A stretch of DNA of 64,000 nt from Spodoptera frugiperda (lineage: Eukaryota; Arthropoda; Insecta; Lepidoptera; Noctuidae). The stretch is taken from NCBI RefSeq assembly GCF_023101765.2, contig NC_064236.1, positions 21,016,571 through 21,080,570 on the forward strand, in the 5' to 3' direction. Both the position numbers and the translations under genes were made by a program. The notes under the pieces are model-generated. The model searched no databases. It saw only the letters and a list, made by a program, of their open reading frames with translations, and was not told the origin of the DNA. Below are positions 10,607 through 22,440 of the stretch, one piece after another (the first letter of the stretch is position 1; each line of letters opens with the position of its first letter).

Positions 10607-11735
10607 AGAGAAGCAGTGAAGGGTACAGAGACTATTCTATTGCTTTCTAGAGCGCGCGTGGTATTGAGCTCAGTGATTACTTTAAAATGCCAAGTTGTTC
10701 AATAGCGATTTGTAAAAATATTTGTAAAATTATTCTAGAATCCTATGGAATAAACACTATTATTTTATTTTACTTTATTTTTAAGAAAACTTACAGCTAA
10801 TACATCTTTTAGTTATTTGACAATAAGTAAAATACGGCCAATTACAAGTTTCCACTTATAAATGACACATGATAGGTACATATAGCCAACACGACAGAAT
10901 TCGCTTACGGCACACACTAAAAAATACATTTCTTCATCAAAATAAAAAATACTTATAGATAAAAACAAAAACCATAAATGACACCGTGAAATGTAGAAAG
11001 TTATTAAAAAGGACATGGCTAAACCAAAGTATGGACGTCGTAACCCGTACAAATAAATATTGTATAAATATGGTACCCAGCAATAAATAAAGCCGCATAA
11101 TTAAAAATTGATATTTTGTAATTAAGAAGATCCAGAAACTTGGCATATCTGCGCAATCCTGAAAATAAAGTAGCGTTCCTAGGTCAAACAACGTTACAAA
11201 AACTTCAAACTATACATTGCTATGAACTTTTACCAAGGCGTTTTGATGTACCTGAGCCGAAAGTTATTTATATATGAGGTAGATAGGTAAACAATTCTGC
11301 TTATACTAGATAATGAACATAAAGTAACCAAGGACAGACACAAAATATATAGTAAGATTGTGCAATCTTATACAAAATATATGTTTTGTGTCGATCAAAA
11401 CATTTACAATTATTTGGTTTCAGAAAAAAGTCATTATATTACCGTTATTAAAAATTGATGTTCCTTTAATTATTTCGATTTGATTTTCGGGGAAACTAAT
11501 GTCCTAATAATAGCTTGCAGTACCTACTTCCGTGTTGTCATGTCAAACCACAACAGAAAAAAATCAATTATGAAACTTATTTTTGTTAATTTTTGTTCAC
11601 CAAGTTATAAGAATTAGTTAAACACAAAATAATTCATAAGTGAATATTTAAATGATACGGGTTAGCGTGAAATTCGTATTCTTGTTATTATGCCTGGGTC
11701 AGTCATTTAGCCATCTCCTTTATAAAATTAATAAG
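10607..11735. other. AT-rich interval, nothing identified
   Basis: Two overlapping minus-strand hydrophobic open frames (11052-10813 and 11191-10937) look like membrane protein fragments but overlap in different frames and have no family motif, so I do not call them. No repeat ends seen. Confidence 0.35.
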
Positions 11736-11738
11736 TTA

Positions 11739-11945
11739 CTACTCAAAAAATATGCAACACAATATTTTCTTTAATTGACGGATGCTGGTTGTAAACAGAT
11801 CCAGCTCGGTATCCTGACACGCTGCATTAAAAGTTCTGCAAGCTCGCAACATAAAAGAGTTCTGCCTATAGGCCGTTTTAACAATTGGTACATTAAGGAG
11901 ATGTGGTCGCCACCAAAACATGTTTTGTAATCAATTCGGGATTTT
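11739..11945 (-). pseudogene. LINE ORF2 C-terminal relic
   Basis: Minus translation RQNSFMLRACRTFNAACQD followed by ELDLF and SIRQLKKIL resembles the end of Jockey/CR1-type ORF2 proteins (R-x-SF-x-R ... N ... D-x-F ... L). It is under 70 residues and has no RT motif. The call is tentative because the tail is poorly conserved. Confidence 0.4.
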
Positions 11946-12084
11946 TTTACCAAAATCAAAAATGATGAATATCTCAGAAACTAGCCACTTTCCGCCCAAG
12001 GACCTAAGGGCTAATTTTGTAGGAAATTAGTTGTATTATCACCTCCCGAGAGGAATACGTCGAATTCAAAGTCACCCTGTATAT

Positions 12085-12180
12085 GCTGTAGATTTCATTT
12101 GAAACTTTCAAAGAATATTGGTTTGAACGAGATATCATTATTACTTTTTCAGAAATAATACTAATAGAACTCGTCCATGA
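12085..12180 (+). repeat. Fragment of the GGGTTCCG-hairpin repeat
   Basis: TATATGCTGTAGATTTCA and GGTTTGAACGAGATATCATT match the interior of the element at 32128-32772 (about 32555-32630). Neither end is present. Confidence 0.5.
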
Positions 12181-12186
12181 AGCCAA

Positions 12187-12414
12187 CTTGGTCACGTTCA
12201 ACGCTACCAAAACCCAGGCATGTCTATTGGAGGAAACGCCCGGGTGTCATCTACACTAAACTTCGGCTCCTATAATAGAGTCGCATCTGGCTGGTAGGAA
12301 GTTGGGTATCCTCTGGTGGGTGAAACGGTAATTCATACCGAAACAATTGCTGAGACTGTACCAAGCGCAGGTTCGGTCATGTATGGAGTACTGTTCTCAC
12401 CTTTGGGACGATCC
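12187..12414 (+). pseudogene. LINE ORF2 fragment related to the 6.9 kb LINE
   Basis: Plus-strand phrases such as ACTTGGTCACGTTCAACGC and GGTTCGGTCATGTATGGAGT are near-identical to the reverse complement of 7370-7700. The middle is deleted. It joins directly to a mariner-like fragment at about 12415. Confidence 0.65.
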
Positions 12415-12640
12415 GTGGCCAGCTAGAAGTCCAGACCTGACCCCTATGATTTTTATGTGTGGGGGCACATGAAAAGTTTGGTGTATAATGAACCGAACCC
12501 AATACAAAATATTGATGTTTTGAGATGAAAAATAATTGATGCCGCTAATGAAATAAGAAGAGGTTTAACGACTGGTGTGGTAAAAAGTGGCCTACGACAC
12601 AGAATGCGTGAATGTGCGAAACAGGGGCGGACATGTGGAA
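12415..12640 (+). pseudogene. Tc1/mariner-like transposase C-terminal relic
   Basis: Begins WPARSPDLTP, the motif before the third catalytic acidic residue in this group. After one frameshift the translation continues DFYVWGHMKSLVYNEPN, then IIDAANEIRRG. That is the last quarter of a DDE/D transposase, in which the Asp of the DF motif is catalytic. One further stop is present. No terminal inverted repeat was identified. Confidence 0.65.
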
Positions 12641-13396
12641 CATGTACTGTAAAAATAAATAATAAACCTCATTTGTTACCTATTTCAATTGTTTTATTTT
12701 GTTATCTGACTCAAGTTAAATTTGAAGCTTAAATATCGATATTCTTATTACTACCTTGTAGTACTTCATCAATGTTTTGGCAAAAATTCAAATTATTCCC
12801 TATCATGTTATACCTTACTGAAATAAAATTTGATTTGATTTGATTTCAGAAAGCTGAAGAATTGTAGATATTTTAACGCACATTTGCAGCACAGTTGTCA
12901 TAGACTTTTTTTCAATATCTTACAAAGAAAAACAACTTATCACAAATTTATTTCTGTTTTTTAACATTCGATCGTCTGCTATGACTCAGTTGGTACAGTT
13001 ATTTACAGTTTTAGTGTTTAAAATAATAAAGCAACTAATCTACTACAAAAAAAGCAAAAACAAAACAAAATTTAGCCACCAAAGACAAAACAAGGGAGAA
13101 ATAGCCAAAAAATGGGAAATTTTATCAAAAAAGTTAAAATGCCGATAATTTGAAAACGGTTAAGTTTGGGATATGGGGTCCCATGGTCAAATCAGTCAGG
13201 GATGATGTAAACTATCACGTCTTAAATATTTAGGTCGACTTAACCTTTAACCCTGTATATGGTTTATGTTTCTTTATATTTCTTTATATTATTATTGTGT
13301 TGGTAACACTGTGTGGCGCGAAATTTTGAGCGTTGCAAAAATATAATTATTTTATATAATTGTAAAGTTAATATAAAAGTAAAGCGTGTTTAATCT
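12641..13396. other. Non-coding interval with a (TTTGA)n tail
   Basis: A TTTGATTTGATTTGA run at about 12828-12846 looks like a LINE or SINE tail. Elsewhere AT-rich. The phrase GGGGTCCCATGGTCAAATCA (13175) is unassigned. Confidence 0.35.
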
Positions 13397-13860
13397 AAGA
13401 CTTGTGTTTAGACACTTCTTGGGCACAAGCTGCACGTTGGCTAGCTTCCATGCAACCGGCGCTTGACCCGTCTCCAAATAAAGCTAAAACAGACGTGTCA
13501 GGATTGGAGACAACTCAGGCGCACAGGTTTTTAAAACTATAACTGGGATTCCGTCGGGTCCACCGGCCTTGTTCACGTTGATATTACGCAACGTTTCATA
13601 CATATGTATACTTCCTTCTGTCAAATTCGAATTTTTGACATACTAGTCTCGCAAAATCTATGGAGAGACGGAGGCAAAGCGCCACCAGTATCGAAACGTG
13701 AAGACTCCGCAAATAAATAGAGAAGCAAACAGGTTTGCCTTTTCTACTGCGGTGTGTGCCAGCGTCCTATCAGACCCGAGGAGAGGGGGAAGTAAGTAAG
13801 TGGCGGCAGAAGTTCGATTCAACCGCCTTGACCAGGGACCAAAATGCTTTATGCGTTATG
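13397..13860 (-). pseudogene. LINE reverse transcriptase relic
   Basis: On the minus strand, LNVNKAGGPDGIPVIV (13590-13545) corresponds to the G-P-D-G-I-P block at the start of non-LTR RT domains, and about 40 codons later comes PVAWKLANVQLVPK. Upstream (13860-13700) KAFWSLVKAVESNF and EKANLFASLF fit the linker between endonuclease and RT. Several frame breaks. No RT catalytic YADD is included. Confidence 0.6.
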
Positions 13861-14922
13861 CCCGGTATCTCAGTAAAACTATGATCAATAGAACATCATA
13901 TTTAATCACACTGTATTGAACAAAAGAGCAATCAATTGTCTACATTATACCTTGAATTTCTATTCAAATTTTCGCCCTGCCTACAGGCAGAACTATATTG
14001 TTTCCAGTACCACGAATTGTGGGTATTGTATCTAGGTAGTTGTTCCGATAACTTATTGAATGCCTATTGTCTAGTAGTTGCGGTATTATGACGTAATAAT
14101 GTACATTGGCTAGTAGACTAGTGCAGATACCTCTTATAAAGGGAAAAAGTAATAAAAATTTACTTATAGTACAATGAAACCTATTGGAAATGGAAGAGAA
14201 AATGCTAAAAATGGAAGAAAACAAAAATGGGCATTGTTCAAAAAAAATACCTTGTGTTTTTATTGAATTTTTTGATAATATAGACCATTTAAAGAAACTA
14301 ATTTGAATATTTTGATAAAAGGATCAGAAACCACTTCAAAAATATTTTTTTAAGATTTTCCACATTTTGATATGGGTGACGTCATCATTAGGCACAGAAC
14401 GATAGTATCTATTCTGTGCCATAGTGTGGTTGCATTAAAAAAGTACAACTGTCAATAATAGCTGTCTGAATAGAACTGTCAATAATAATAACCTTAATAT
14501 AGGCTGTAAACAATAAAACCTGTGATAAAACGTAATTTAACATGTGATATGGACAATCATGGGACTGACAATATCAGAGGAGTATATTACTTCTGTGATA
14601 CTTACATTAAAATGATCTTCGCGACAATACATAGTATAAACTTTGTAATAATTCGCACCAGCTTCTCGACACCACTTCTATCGTAAGTCTTCCCTATTGC
14701 GAACGAAGATTTTGTTTGGACTATTTTTACAATTACTACTGCAACTTGGAACAAAGCACTTTCTGTATTCGATTTTCACTTTATGCAGAAGAAACTTAGA
14801 ATTTGAAACTTTGTATTTTTTGTAAACAAAACCGAAACAAACTGACATGACATTTATATTTGACAGTTGTAGGTTTGATTCAAAACTTTTTAATTTTTGA
14901 AAAATGCGGCAACAATCCTAAT
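13861..14922. other. AT-rich interval
   Basis: Contains a 9-bp stem with a 12-nt loop at about 14394-14423 (GGCACAGAA / TTCTGTGCC). The minus open frame at 14224-13964 has no recognisable family. Nothing else called. Confidence 0.35.
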
Positions 14923-15781
14923 GTATATGTTACAGCCAAAGTAATAAATCTCGTTATTATATATACTGTCTAGCAATTATATATAACGTCTACTCAATTT
15001 AGATAAAGTGATAAATTACACAAAATTAATCACTTTAACTAGCAATTTTATATACTATCTTCAACGACTTGGATAACGTAATAAAACGAGCAGCATGCAA
15101 GCAAAAATGCACCATCTGTCAGGCAGGGTTTCTATCATGGCTCCGGCGCTGCGGACCTCCGGCGGCCCCACGCGTACTAATCGTCGCAGACGGCTTTCGC
15201 TCACCACCGCAGCTTCGGCTTGTTGGCCGGCTTCGCCGGCCAGCCTCAGCCGCGGTGGCTCGCTAGCAGCCTCCTGCTCCTCAGCCCGCGGGCCGCCTCG
15301 GTCCTACGCGCCTACGCGATTTTAAATTGCACTCTAGGGGTAGGACAAACAAGACTACGTGGGGTCGGTTTTGTAGCAATTCGGTTCTGTCACTAACTTT
15401 TGTTGCACAGCATATGCAATTTTTAAGCAACATTATAATTTAATTCTTACAGAAACTATAGCAAATTAGTTTTATCGGAATTATGTATAGGGTACTACAA
15501 GTTCACCACCACCATTTCCTAATAAAATTTATGCCAAAACAAATTAGTCTTTGATCTTAAAGACAATTTTTTTTTCTTACAAGTTATTCTTACAAGTAAG
15601 GCTCTTGTATCATTTTGAGTTTCACATGTATTATTACTTTGACTAACATAGACTCCCTCTTATAAATAATGTCCAGATAAAGTGATTAATTTATTACATT
15701 ATCTAGTGAATTTGCCACTTATATATAATGACCAGTCATTATAAATAATTGCTATTTAATCACTATGACTGTAACATATAC
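14923..15781. mobile_element. TIR element (859 bp) with GC-rich core
   Basis: Ends are inverted: GTATATGTTACAG at 14923-14935 and its exact reverse complement at 15769-15781, with weaker similarity continuing about 15 bp inward. A TA duplication is possible because both termini read TA next to TATGTTACAG. Subterminal AT-rich phrases such as TAAAGTGATTAA recur. The core 15120-15410 is strongly GC-rich and matches 18745-18971 in reverse. No transposase is encoded, so it would be non-autonomous. Confidence 0.6.
15120..15410 (+). repeat. GC-rich repeat unit, copy 1
   Basis: Base composition differs sharply from the surroundings. It contains a TGGCCGGC-TTC-GCCGGCCA hairpin (15224-15242) and the phrase ATTGCACTCTAGGGGTAGGA. 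Copy 2 is inverted at 18745-18971. Open frames through it are by-products of low stop density in GC-rich DNA. Confidence 0.7.
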
Positions 15782-15999
15782 GTTCTATTATGACGCGATT
15801 TGAAGGACAAGCAAGGTCAACCGTATTTTAACGAAATATCAATAAATAATAAATATTTTAATTTTTTAATTACTCCATAATGATTAGTAAGTCTATTCCT
15901 CGAAATGGTTTTTCAATTACGAAATTTTATAAATTATGAACAATGCCCATTATCGTAAAAAGGGGTCGAAAGTTTTTGCATCACGTATTAATATATAGA
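15782..15999 (-). mobile_element. 5' part of a Helitron-type element (63.4 kb family)
   Basis: The minus strand starts A then TC (15999-15998) and reads TCTATATATTAATACGTGAT, identical for over 30 bases to the 5' end at 63377. The body then abuts the TIR element at 15781, so the rest may lie beyond it or be lost. Confidence 0.6.
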
Positions 16000-16544
16000 T
16001 TCCTCAAATATTTATGCGTGCGTTCAGAAATAATGACAAATTATCAACAGTTACGCGTGTGTTTAGAAATTTATTTTGTGTAAATTAAAGTTTCTATTCA
16101 CGTTTTCGAACAAACGATTCTCTTTCAATATAGTCTATTGGTGTGAATGACATTGACATTCGTATTGCGCGTTTTTTAAATATGCAAAATTAAATGTATA
16201 TTTTTCAATATTTCTGAGAGATTATCTTAATTATATTTTCGAGTTTTAAAGACTAAGAAGATTTTTATTTGATGAGTCTTAAAATACCAACTAAGTACAA
16301 TTTATTCTAGAACATTCTACACGTGTCTTTAATGAAATGCTGACTCAGATACATTAGTTTGTTGCCAGGCTGAGTTAGTACTGACAAAGCATAAATCTAC
16401 AGGGTGAGAACCCTTAACTTGTGCCTTCTGCTGGGGCAGGTCGGCTCTCCCAGCGCGCCGGTAGACTGACTTGGCAGAGCCGCCGATAAATTTAATTTAG
16501 TGGTTAAAAAATAAATCAAATATGTTAATGCGTAAGTATTTTTG
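16000..16544. other. AT-rich interval, no gene
   Basis: No supported feature. A GC-richer phrase at 16425-16490 (GGCAGGTCGGCTCTCCCAGC) is unassigned. Confidence 0.3.
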
Positions 16545-16912
16545 TAGTTATTATTTATTTATTTAAATTAAAATAATATAACATTACAGTTATTACACCA
16601 AAGCGTTATACATTTCATATTATTATACCAAATTAAATTCGGCAAACAATAATAAAACCATAAAAGACAAATAGTACAAATAAAAAGAATACAAAAAGAA
16701 CAAACAGTAAAGGAAAAAAAAGGTAACTTAAAAACTAAAATATACCAGTTAAGGCCAAACTATACAATAAAAAATTAAAAAACACAATTCAAAATAAAAA
16801 GTTACTGGATACTCTCACACAACTGCATGCATTGTTTACAAACAGTCTTCCAGTTAGATGCAAATATATCACACTCGGGTGATGATGCCAGAAGATCATT
16901 TATCTATATTAT
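16545..16912 (-). mobile_element. LINE 3' end with TTTA tail
   Basis: The minus strand encodes INDLLASSPECDIFASNW followed by KQCMQLCESIQ and a stop, closely resembling the C-terminus of the LINE at 35444 (LNGLLDANPTNDLFVDGW...). An A-rich 3' UTR and an (AAAT)n tail (plus (TTTA)n at 16545) follow. Strongly 5'-truncated. Confidence 0.6.
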
Positions 16913-17315
16913 AATTTAATAGTTGTGGTTAATTGTAGTGTGTAAGGTAGATACCATATTGATAAGATTTATTGCAAAATAAAAACAAATTGTATATCAA
17001 GGGCACGGACCAAGAGTCCGTGGAGAACAAATGTAAATAAACATATAAAAAAAATAACATGTAAAGTTAGTAATTTTGATTTTAGAAATCGGTGGCACTG
17101 GCATTGTTTCATTTTGTAATTAAGCTTTATGCATTGTCATAGGCATCGAAGCACCTGAATTCACGTACCAGATTACACAATAATTCAATTGCATAGTCAC
17201 AAAACCTGTATGTTATTCGTGCCGAAGCATGGCTCTCCCACTCTATTGTTTACTTCATATTATTATTTATAGCATATCACGACTAAATCGGTTTGTCACA
17301 GATGCAGAACTGAGA

Positions 17316-17396
17316 CTGTACAGGTATACTTGAATCGTGCGTGCTGTACAGGTATACTTGAATCGTGCGTGGACGTTGGGTAATTACCCAACGTCC
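17316..17396. repeat. 28-bp perfect tandem duplication joined to a 26-bp perfect palindrome
   Basis: Unit 17316-17343 is repeated exactly at 17344-17371. Immediately after, 17371-17396 is a perfect palindrome (GGACGTTGGGTAA and its reverse complement, no loop). No element is recognised around it. Confidence 0.9.
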
Positions 17397-17599
17397 AAGT
17401 TATAACTTGCACAAGCCTTCAGTCCTGGTATACCGGTATACCGCTACGTATGTGGTCACCGTTATACACTTTAGAAGAAAGAACCTAAAATTGTCAATGT
17501 AGAAACATGTATCTGCGCGTATTGCTTTTAATTTCTACTAGACGCAACTCTCCAACAGAAACTTTTGTACCTGTTTCTTCGAATTTATATTGTTTTTCG

Positions 17600-17652
17600 A
17601 CTCGAAACAATGGTTTGCGATCCGGGACAGGACGCAAACCATTGTTTCGAGT
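17600..17652. repeat. Perfect inverted repeat, 20-bp arms, 13-nt loop
   Basis: 17600-17619 is the exact reverse complement of 17633-17652. It lies in otherwise featureless DNA between the palindrome at 17371 and the mariner relic. Confidence 0.9.
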
Positions 17653-18059
17653 TCTCATAATTGATAGGTATCGAATCGCTACTCATTCACTACATTGACA
17701 AGACTCTCGACAACACACACATACACATGGATAGCTTTAAAATGAACTTGTGTAAATGATACGCACAGTGGACGGGCAACAACTGACACTTTATTCAAAA
17801 AGTTTTAATTAACAAAGTTGAGCAAAGATGGCGTTACTTGTTACATTTTGTTATACATTTCCACATCCCCACTAAACAAAATAAAAGATGCAAACACATA
17901 ACAATATATTCATTACATATTATTTTTATTAAATAAACCAAATATTCCTAAAAAAATACAATGTGTCATTTTACATAAATCCTTAGTAAGTAAAGGGTTT
18001 TTCAACAAGAACTTTGTTTTTTTTAAACAAAATAAAACAAAGAATTTAGTGGAAAATTA

Positions 18060-18480
18060 ATAAATTTTTTATTGTATTAAAAAGAGAAAAGTTTGGCAAT
18101 TATGAATGAAAAACGATATCTGACAAATGTCCACCACGACCACGCTGACAGATGTTGATTCTTTCATCAAAATTTTTAACCTTCCTAACAATCACACCTC
18201 CAGACTACATAGCACACCACACAGTGACATGTTGAGCATGCAAAGGCTTCTCAATAATTGTTTTAGGATTTTCAGAAGCCCAAAAGCGGCAATTTTGCTT
18301 ATTGACATAACCTGAGAAATTAATGAAAATGTGCTTCGTCTGAAAAAATGTTTTTTTTTTAGAAAAACCAGCAGGTTGTTCCTGAACGAACTGAGCAAAT
18401 CTACGGCGATTTGAAGGGTTCCCTCTATCTGGCAGAATTTTAATGCGCCTTCATCCATCTTCTTTAAACGGACATACATA
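18060..18480 (-). pseudogene. Mariner-like transposase relic with internal deletion
   Basis: The minus strand carries DEAHFH, then in a shifted frame GYVNKQNCRFWASENPKTII and EKPLHAQHVTVWCA, the central block of an insect mariner-like DDE transposase around its second catalytic Asp. The frame then runs to KNFDERINICQRGRGGHLSD, which resembles the extreme C-terminus. The region holding the third catalytic residue is missing, so this is a deletion derivative as well as frame-broken. A different family member is at 12415-12640. Confidence 0.65.
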
Positions 18481-18744
18481 TGGCATAAAAATCATTTAAT
18501 ATAATTATTGTTTTGCCGAATGTTTATATATCCGAATTTACAAAGGCATACTTTTAAGATGGTAGAATTTTATTTGGCATAATTACTTTTAGCAAAGCTT
18601 AATTTTGCATAATTTCGTTTCACATACCGTTCATTTAGAGCGACGATTGTTTGGTAGATTATCATTTGAAATAATTTTATTATGCATAATTATTGTCCTT
18701 TTTATGAAGTGTAATCATATTCTTAACCTTATATTAAAATATTG

Positions 18745-18971
18745 TCTTAAACAGTCAATATGTTGTACTACAAAAGTTAGTGAAGTGACAGAACCGAATC
18801 GCTGCAAAACCGACTGCACGTAGTCTTGTTTGCTCTACCCCTAGAGTGCAATTTAAAATCGCGTAGGCGCGGAGGGGCGAGCCGGCCCGCGGGCTGAGGA
18901 GCAGGCGGCTGCGAGCGGTGAGCGAAAGCCGTCTGCGACGATTAGCGCGCGTCCCACGCGCACTAATCGGC
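18745..18971 (-). repeat. GC-rich repeat unit, copy 2 (inverted)
   Basis: Reverse complement of 15120-15410 with deletions. It joins the copia fragment at about 18972-18987, where CCAATGTTAACATTGG forms a 16-bp perfect palindrome. Confidence 0.7.
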
Positions 18972-18987
18972 CCAATGTTAACATTGG

Positions 18988-20104
18988 CCCAATGTTCTTT
19001 TGTATAACAGTTGTTAAATTGGCTTAGGAAATTTACAGAAAATACAATGTCAGGACGTGTGAGAACAGCTATATACATGAGCGAACCAATTAGTTGCTGA
19101 TAAGGTAATTTTTTATTACAATACTCACTTTTAGCTAAATTCAATTTAGATTCAATTGGTGTATCTGCAAACTTACAATCAGAAATATTAAACTTTAACA
19201 GTAATTCTTTAATATATATTTCTTGACTTAAAGTTATAGTACCATTCCCTTTATCCATTGCTACATCCATACCTAAAAATTTTTTTATAGATCCCAAATC
19301 TTTAATTTTTTTAAGCGGACAAATGTTCTTTTAACAAATCTGTTTTTCCTTTTGATTATTTGAAAATACAAAGAAATCATCAACATACAATGCAATAATG
19401 ATTTTTATATTTTTATCAATTTTTGTGAATAAACATGGTTCTAGTTTACATTTTATATAACCCAAGGATTGCAACAAATCATCAATTCTTTTATACCAAG
19501 CCCTTGATGATTGTTATAGCCCATAAATAGCACGTTTTAAACGCAAAACCTTGTTCAGATTATCATCACTACCAACATGAAAAAATTGTGGTTTCATCAT
19601 ATACACATTTTCATTAAGAAAACCATTTAAAAATGCAGTGTCTACATCCAAGTGACAAATGTCCAACTGAAGCTGAACTGCTAAAGAAAATAGCAATCTC
19701 AAACTAGAATGCCTAACTACAGGTCAAAAACATTCATCGAAATCAATGCCTGGTTTTTGGGTGAAGCCCTTAGCAACTAGCCTGGCTCTATACCTGACAT
19801 TATTATCATTATCAATTTTACGATTGTAGACCCATACATACGGTACAACAGTGCCACTGTGAGGAATGTCCACTAACTCCCAAGCATCATTGTCTTTAAA
19901 TGATTTAAGTTCACTTTGAATAGCTACTTTCCACTGTTCACTTTCTGGTCCATTCAACACATTATCTAGAGATATTTCACTAGCACTCGTTTCTCTAATT
20001 AGACCTTCACACTCCACATCAAAAGGATAACGATCAGGCTGCTTGCGTAGATGCTTAGCAGGCTGCTCCACCGGCAACGAGGGAGAGTGCCCTGGCTGAG
20101 ACAA
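18988..20104 (-). pseudogene. Copia-type pol: reverse transcriptase fragment
   Basis: Minus-strand order is correct for a Ty1/copia RT. 20104-19724 has the domain start (WVYNRK, RARLVAKGFTQKPGIDFDE). 19702-19514 follows with LDVDTAFLNGFLNENVY and RAIYGL, ending in a stop. A frame-broken stretch 19513-19298 contains IIALYVDDFFVFS with the YVDD catalytic pair. 19297-19000 has FLGMDV, PYQQLIGSLMYIAVLTRPDI and NFLSQFNNC. Integrase and gag are absent, and RNase H is cut off at 18987 by the GC-rich repeat. It is closely related to the copia element at 59-63 kb. No LTR seen. Confidence 0.85.
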
Positions 20105-21420
20105 AAGCTGTGGCCTGGCTAATATGTCTTTAGAGTCCTCAAAGTTGTCTTCATCAGTGCTGTAACTTTATTTGGGGCTCAGTACCCTTTCCTGCTTCTG
20201 ATCTTTCTCTGTTTTTTGTGTGCTTCATGTTCCCCACTTCTTGGGTACATTCTTCTCTTTCTTCTTATAATTCTTGTTTATGTCTGCTTCCCCGGTATAT
20301 TTTTTGAGATTCAGAATTATGGGTGTAGTAGCAGTAAAATGTTCCTAAACTCAACCCCTTTTTGTCAATTTTGTGTGAAGAGGTAAAGAAAAATAGTGTT
20401 TGCAATAATAAAATATAACATATTTCACATTACAAATCAATATTATTGTAGATAAAGAAGTGATTTATCTATTGTAATTGTTAGTTATGTTCAGTTAAGT
20501 TTCTTTTGGTTGCAATATGTACCGAAAAATAGCTTATTTACGTCAGATTTGAGAAGGCGTCCTTAAACCTCCCAGGAACGGGTCCTGTACGGGAAAAACT
20601 ATAAAAAAATTACTAATAAATATTATAACTTAGGTACTGAAACGATTCTGATGACATTTGTTACAAGCCAAATTCTATCGCAAGTCATTATTCTACGCGG
20701 ACGAAGTGGCGAGTAACAGCTAGTATATACTACAATTACTTACTTGATTCAGGGCAAGATTCAGCTTCTGAGAGAAATCGCGCACACTGTAACAAAAAGA
20801 ACATTGTCAGTATTTTAGTACAAAATATTCACATGTATCTAAATTACAATAAGTCACTGAAATATAATGTAAGCGTGTTACTACCGAATGACTTGACCGA
20901 AATCGATAAATTACTTTACATTATTGCTTAGATCTAGAGAAACATTCAACTCGTTCACAAGGAAATGAGAAAATTGTAACCAAGTGAAGCTAATGTAATA
21001 TAGCAGCAACAAGCCTACATCATGAACTTTACTTTAAAAAAATTGGCACCGAAATCAACTAAAAGAATAATTAATTAGTAGTTCCCAACTTTGTTATAAT
21101 TTATTAATTTTCATATTGTACCATATTTATAATATTATAGTATTGTACTAAGTTTACCTTTAAATACATTGGTACACTGACACACATAAGCCGAACTAAA
21201 TAGTGTTATGTATACATATCAAGTATTAGAGAATGCTCTAATCATATCTCGCATAATTATAAAACCGCTCGCTCGTTTATACAACCTATATCAAAATATA
21301 TTTTCTCAATACATTTATGAAAATGTAGTGTATGCTCACAAAAACATTAATTTATTCAAAAAGTATTGTGATATACATAATATAAACACTAGAAGTAAAA
21401 ACAAATATATTGTTCCCACT
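20105..21420. other. Mostly unassigned interval with a Helitron-type 3' end
   Basis: 20690-20723 reads CGCGGACGAAGTGGCGAG then CAGCTAG and T, a Helitron-type 3' terminus on the plus strand; its 5' end was not found. The rest is AT-rich. The 87-codon open frame at 21208-21471 ends inside the MITE and lacks a family signature. Confidence 0.4.
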
Positions 21421-21421
21421 A

Positions 21422-21809
21422 TACAACGTGTAACAAAAAGGGGGTATACATATCAATTGCACGGCTTCTAGATAACATAGCAAACGATACGGTAAGGGTT
21501 TTTTAAACTCATGTTTTCATGGTACCAAGTTATGAATTTTTCAAATCGCGCCGCCGCGTGATTCAAAATTAGGTAGACAGGTACTAGGCAATCAGATTGA
21601 CAGAAGAAATGTTTCGTAATATTAGCAAGTGACCCCCGTAGTGTTGTGACATGTATGTATGATTTAAAATCAAGAACCATGCGATACCTAGTATTTGGAT
21701 AAAAAAATTTTTTTATCGTATTTTAAGCTGAAACTTCGTGTAGAGACTCTACTCAACCTGTATTCATCAGTCCTTCTTGATGTATATGGGTATTTTGTTA
21801 CACGTTGTA
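21422..21809. mobile_element. MITE family TACAACGTG, copy B (complete, 388 bp)
   Basis: Terminal inverted repeats TACAACGTGTAACAAAA (21422-21438) and the exact complement (21793-21809) are flanked on both sides by TA, as expected of a Tc1/mariner-type target. No protein. Copies A, C and D are at 8590, 52068 and 31436. Confidence 0.85.
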
Positions 21810-21834
21810 TAATTAACATATAATTAAAGACTAC

Positions 21835-22440
21835 TTAGATGATAGTCAGGCTTGGGAGTGAGCCGCTATAATGTCCACACAGGTCATGTTGACATGTTTG
21901 TAACACAAGTTACATTTTTATACAATTTGACATGATATACATTAATATCATTCGATATTTTTTTTACATATTATTTTTAAAATTGTTAGTTTGAGGACCG
22001 TGCGAGAGTTTGCCTAGTCATTTCACTTTTAGTTAATTATATTCTGACAGTGTGAGCATTTGTGTGGCCTACCCAAATGTTCTTTTGGTTGGTATTGTTC
22101 GTCGGATCATTCAGCAACAGCCGTCAGCTGAGCTAATTGTAAACTGACACATGCGTGCTGCCATCTGAACAGGTCCGCTCAAACTGCTGTGGTTCTTTCC
22201 TCAAAAGACCACTACAGAATAAACTTGCACGGTTCTCCGACATCTCTAATTGATTTTGTCTGGACTTTAAAAGAGACTATGACCTCTGAGTTTGTTTCGG
22301 CATTTCTTCTCAGAGTAGTCGGATAGGAAATGCCGGCCTCATCTAGCTATTTGAAATATTGACGTGTAAAAGTGTTATTTTATAATCTATTTACAGAAAT
22401 AAATATCATTTATCATTTATTATTTATAAAAAAAACAGTT
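21835..22440 (+). repeat. Tailed interspersed repeat, copy 1
   Basis: About 600 bp matching, in reverse, 38975-39590, and in part 47877-47995. One end has a short ATTTATC microsatellite tail, as in SINEs or truncated LINEs. No ORF supports a family. Confidence 0.65.

Noticed and set aside
10813..11191. Two hydrophobic minus-strand open frames that look like membrane receptor pieces
   Set aside because: They overlap in different frames, lie in AT-rich DNA and show no receptor family motif or splice structure.
15069..15325. Two GC-rich open frames of 65 and 76 codons
   Set aside because: They reflect low stop frequency in the GC-rich repeat; the inverted copy at 18.8 kb does not preserve either frame.
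17250..17700. tRNA-like or structured RNA gene around the palindromes
   Set aside because: Perfect arms of 13 and 20 bp do not fold as a cloverleaf and no A/B box pair is placed correctly.
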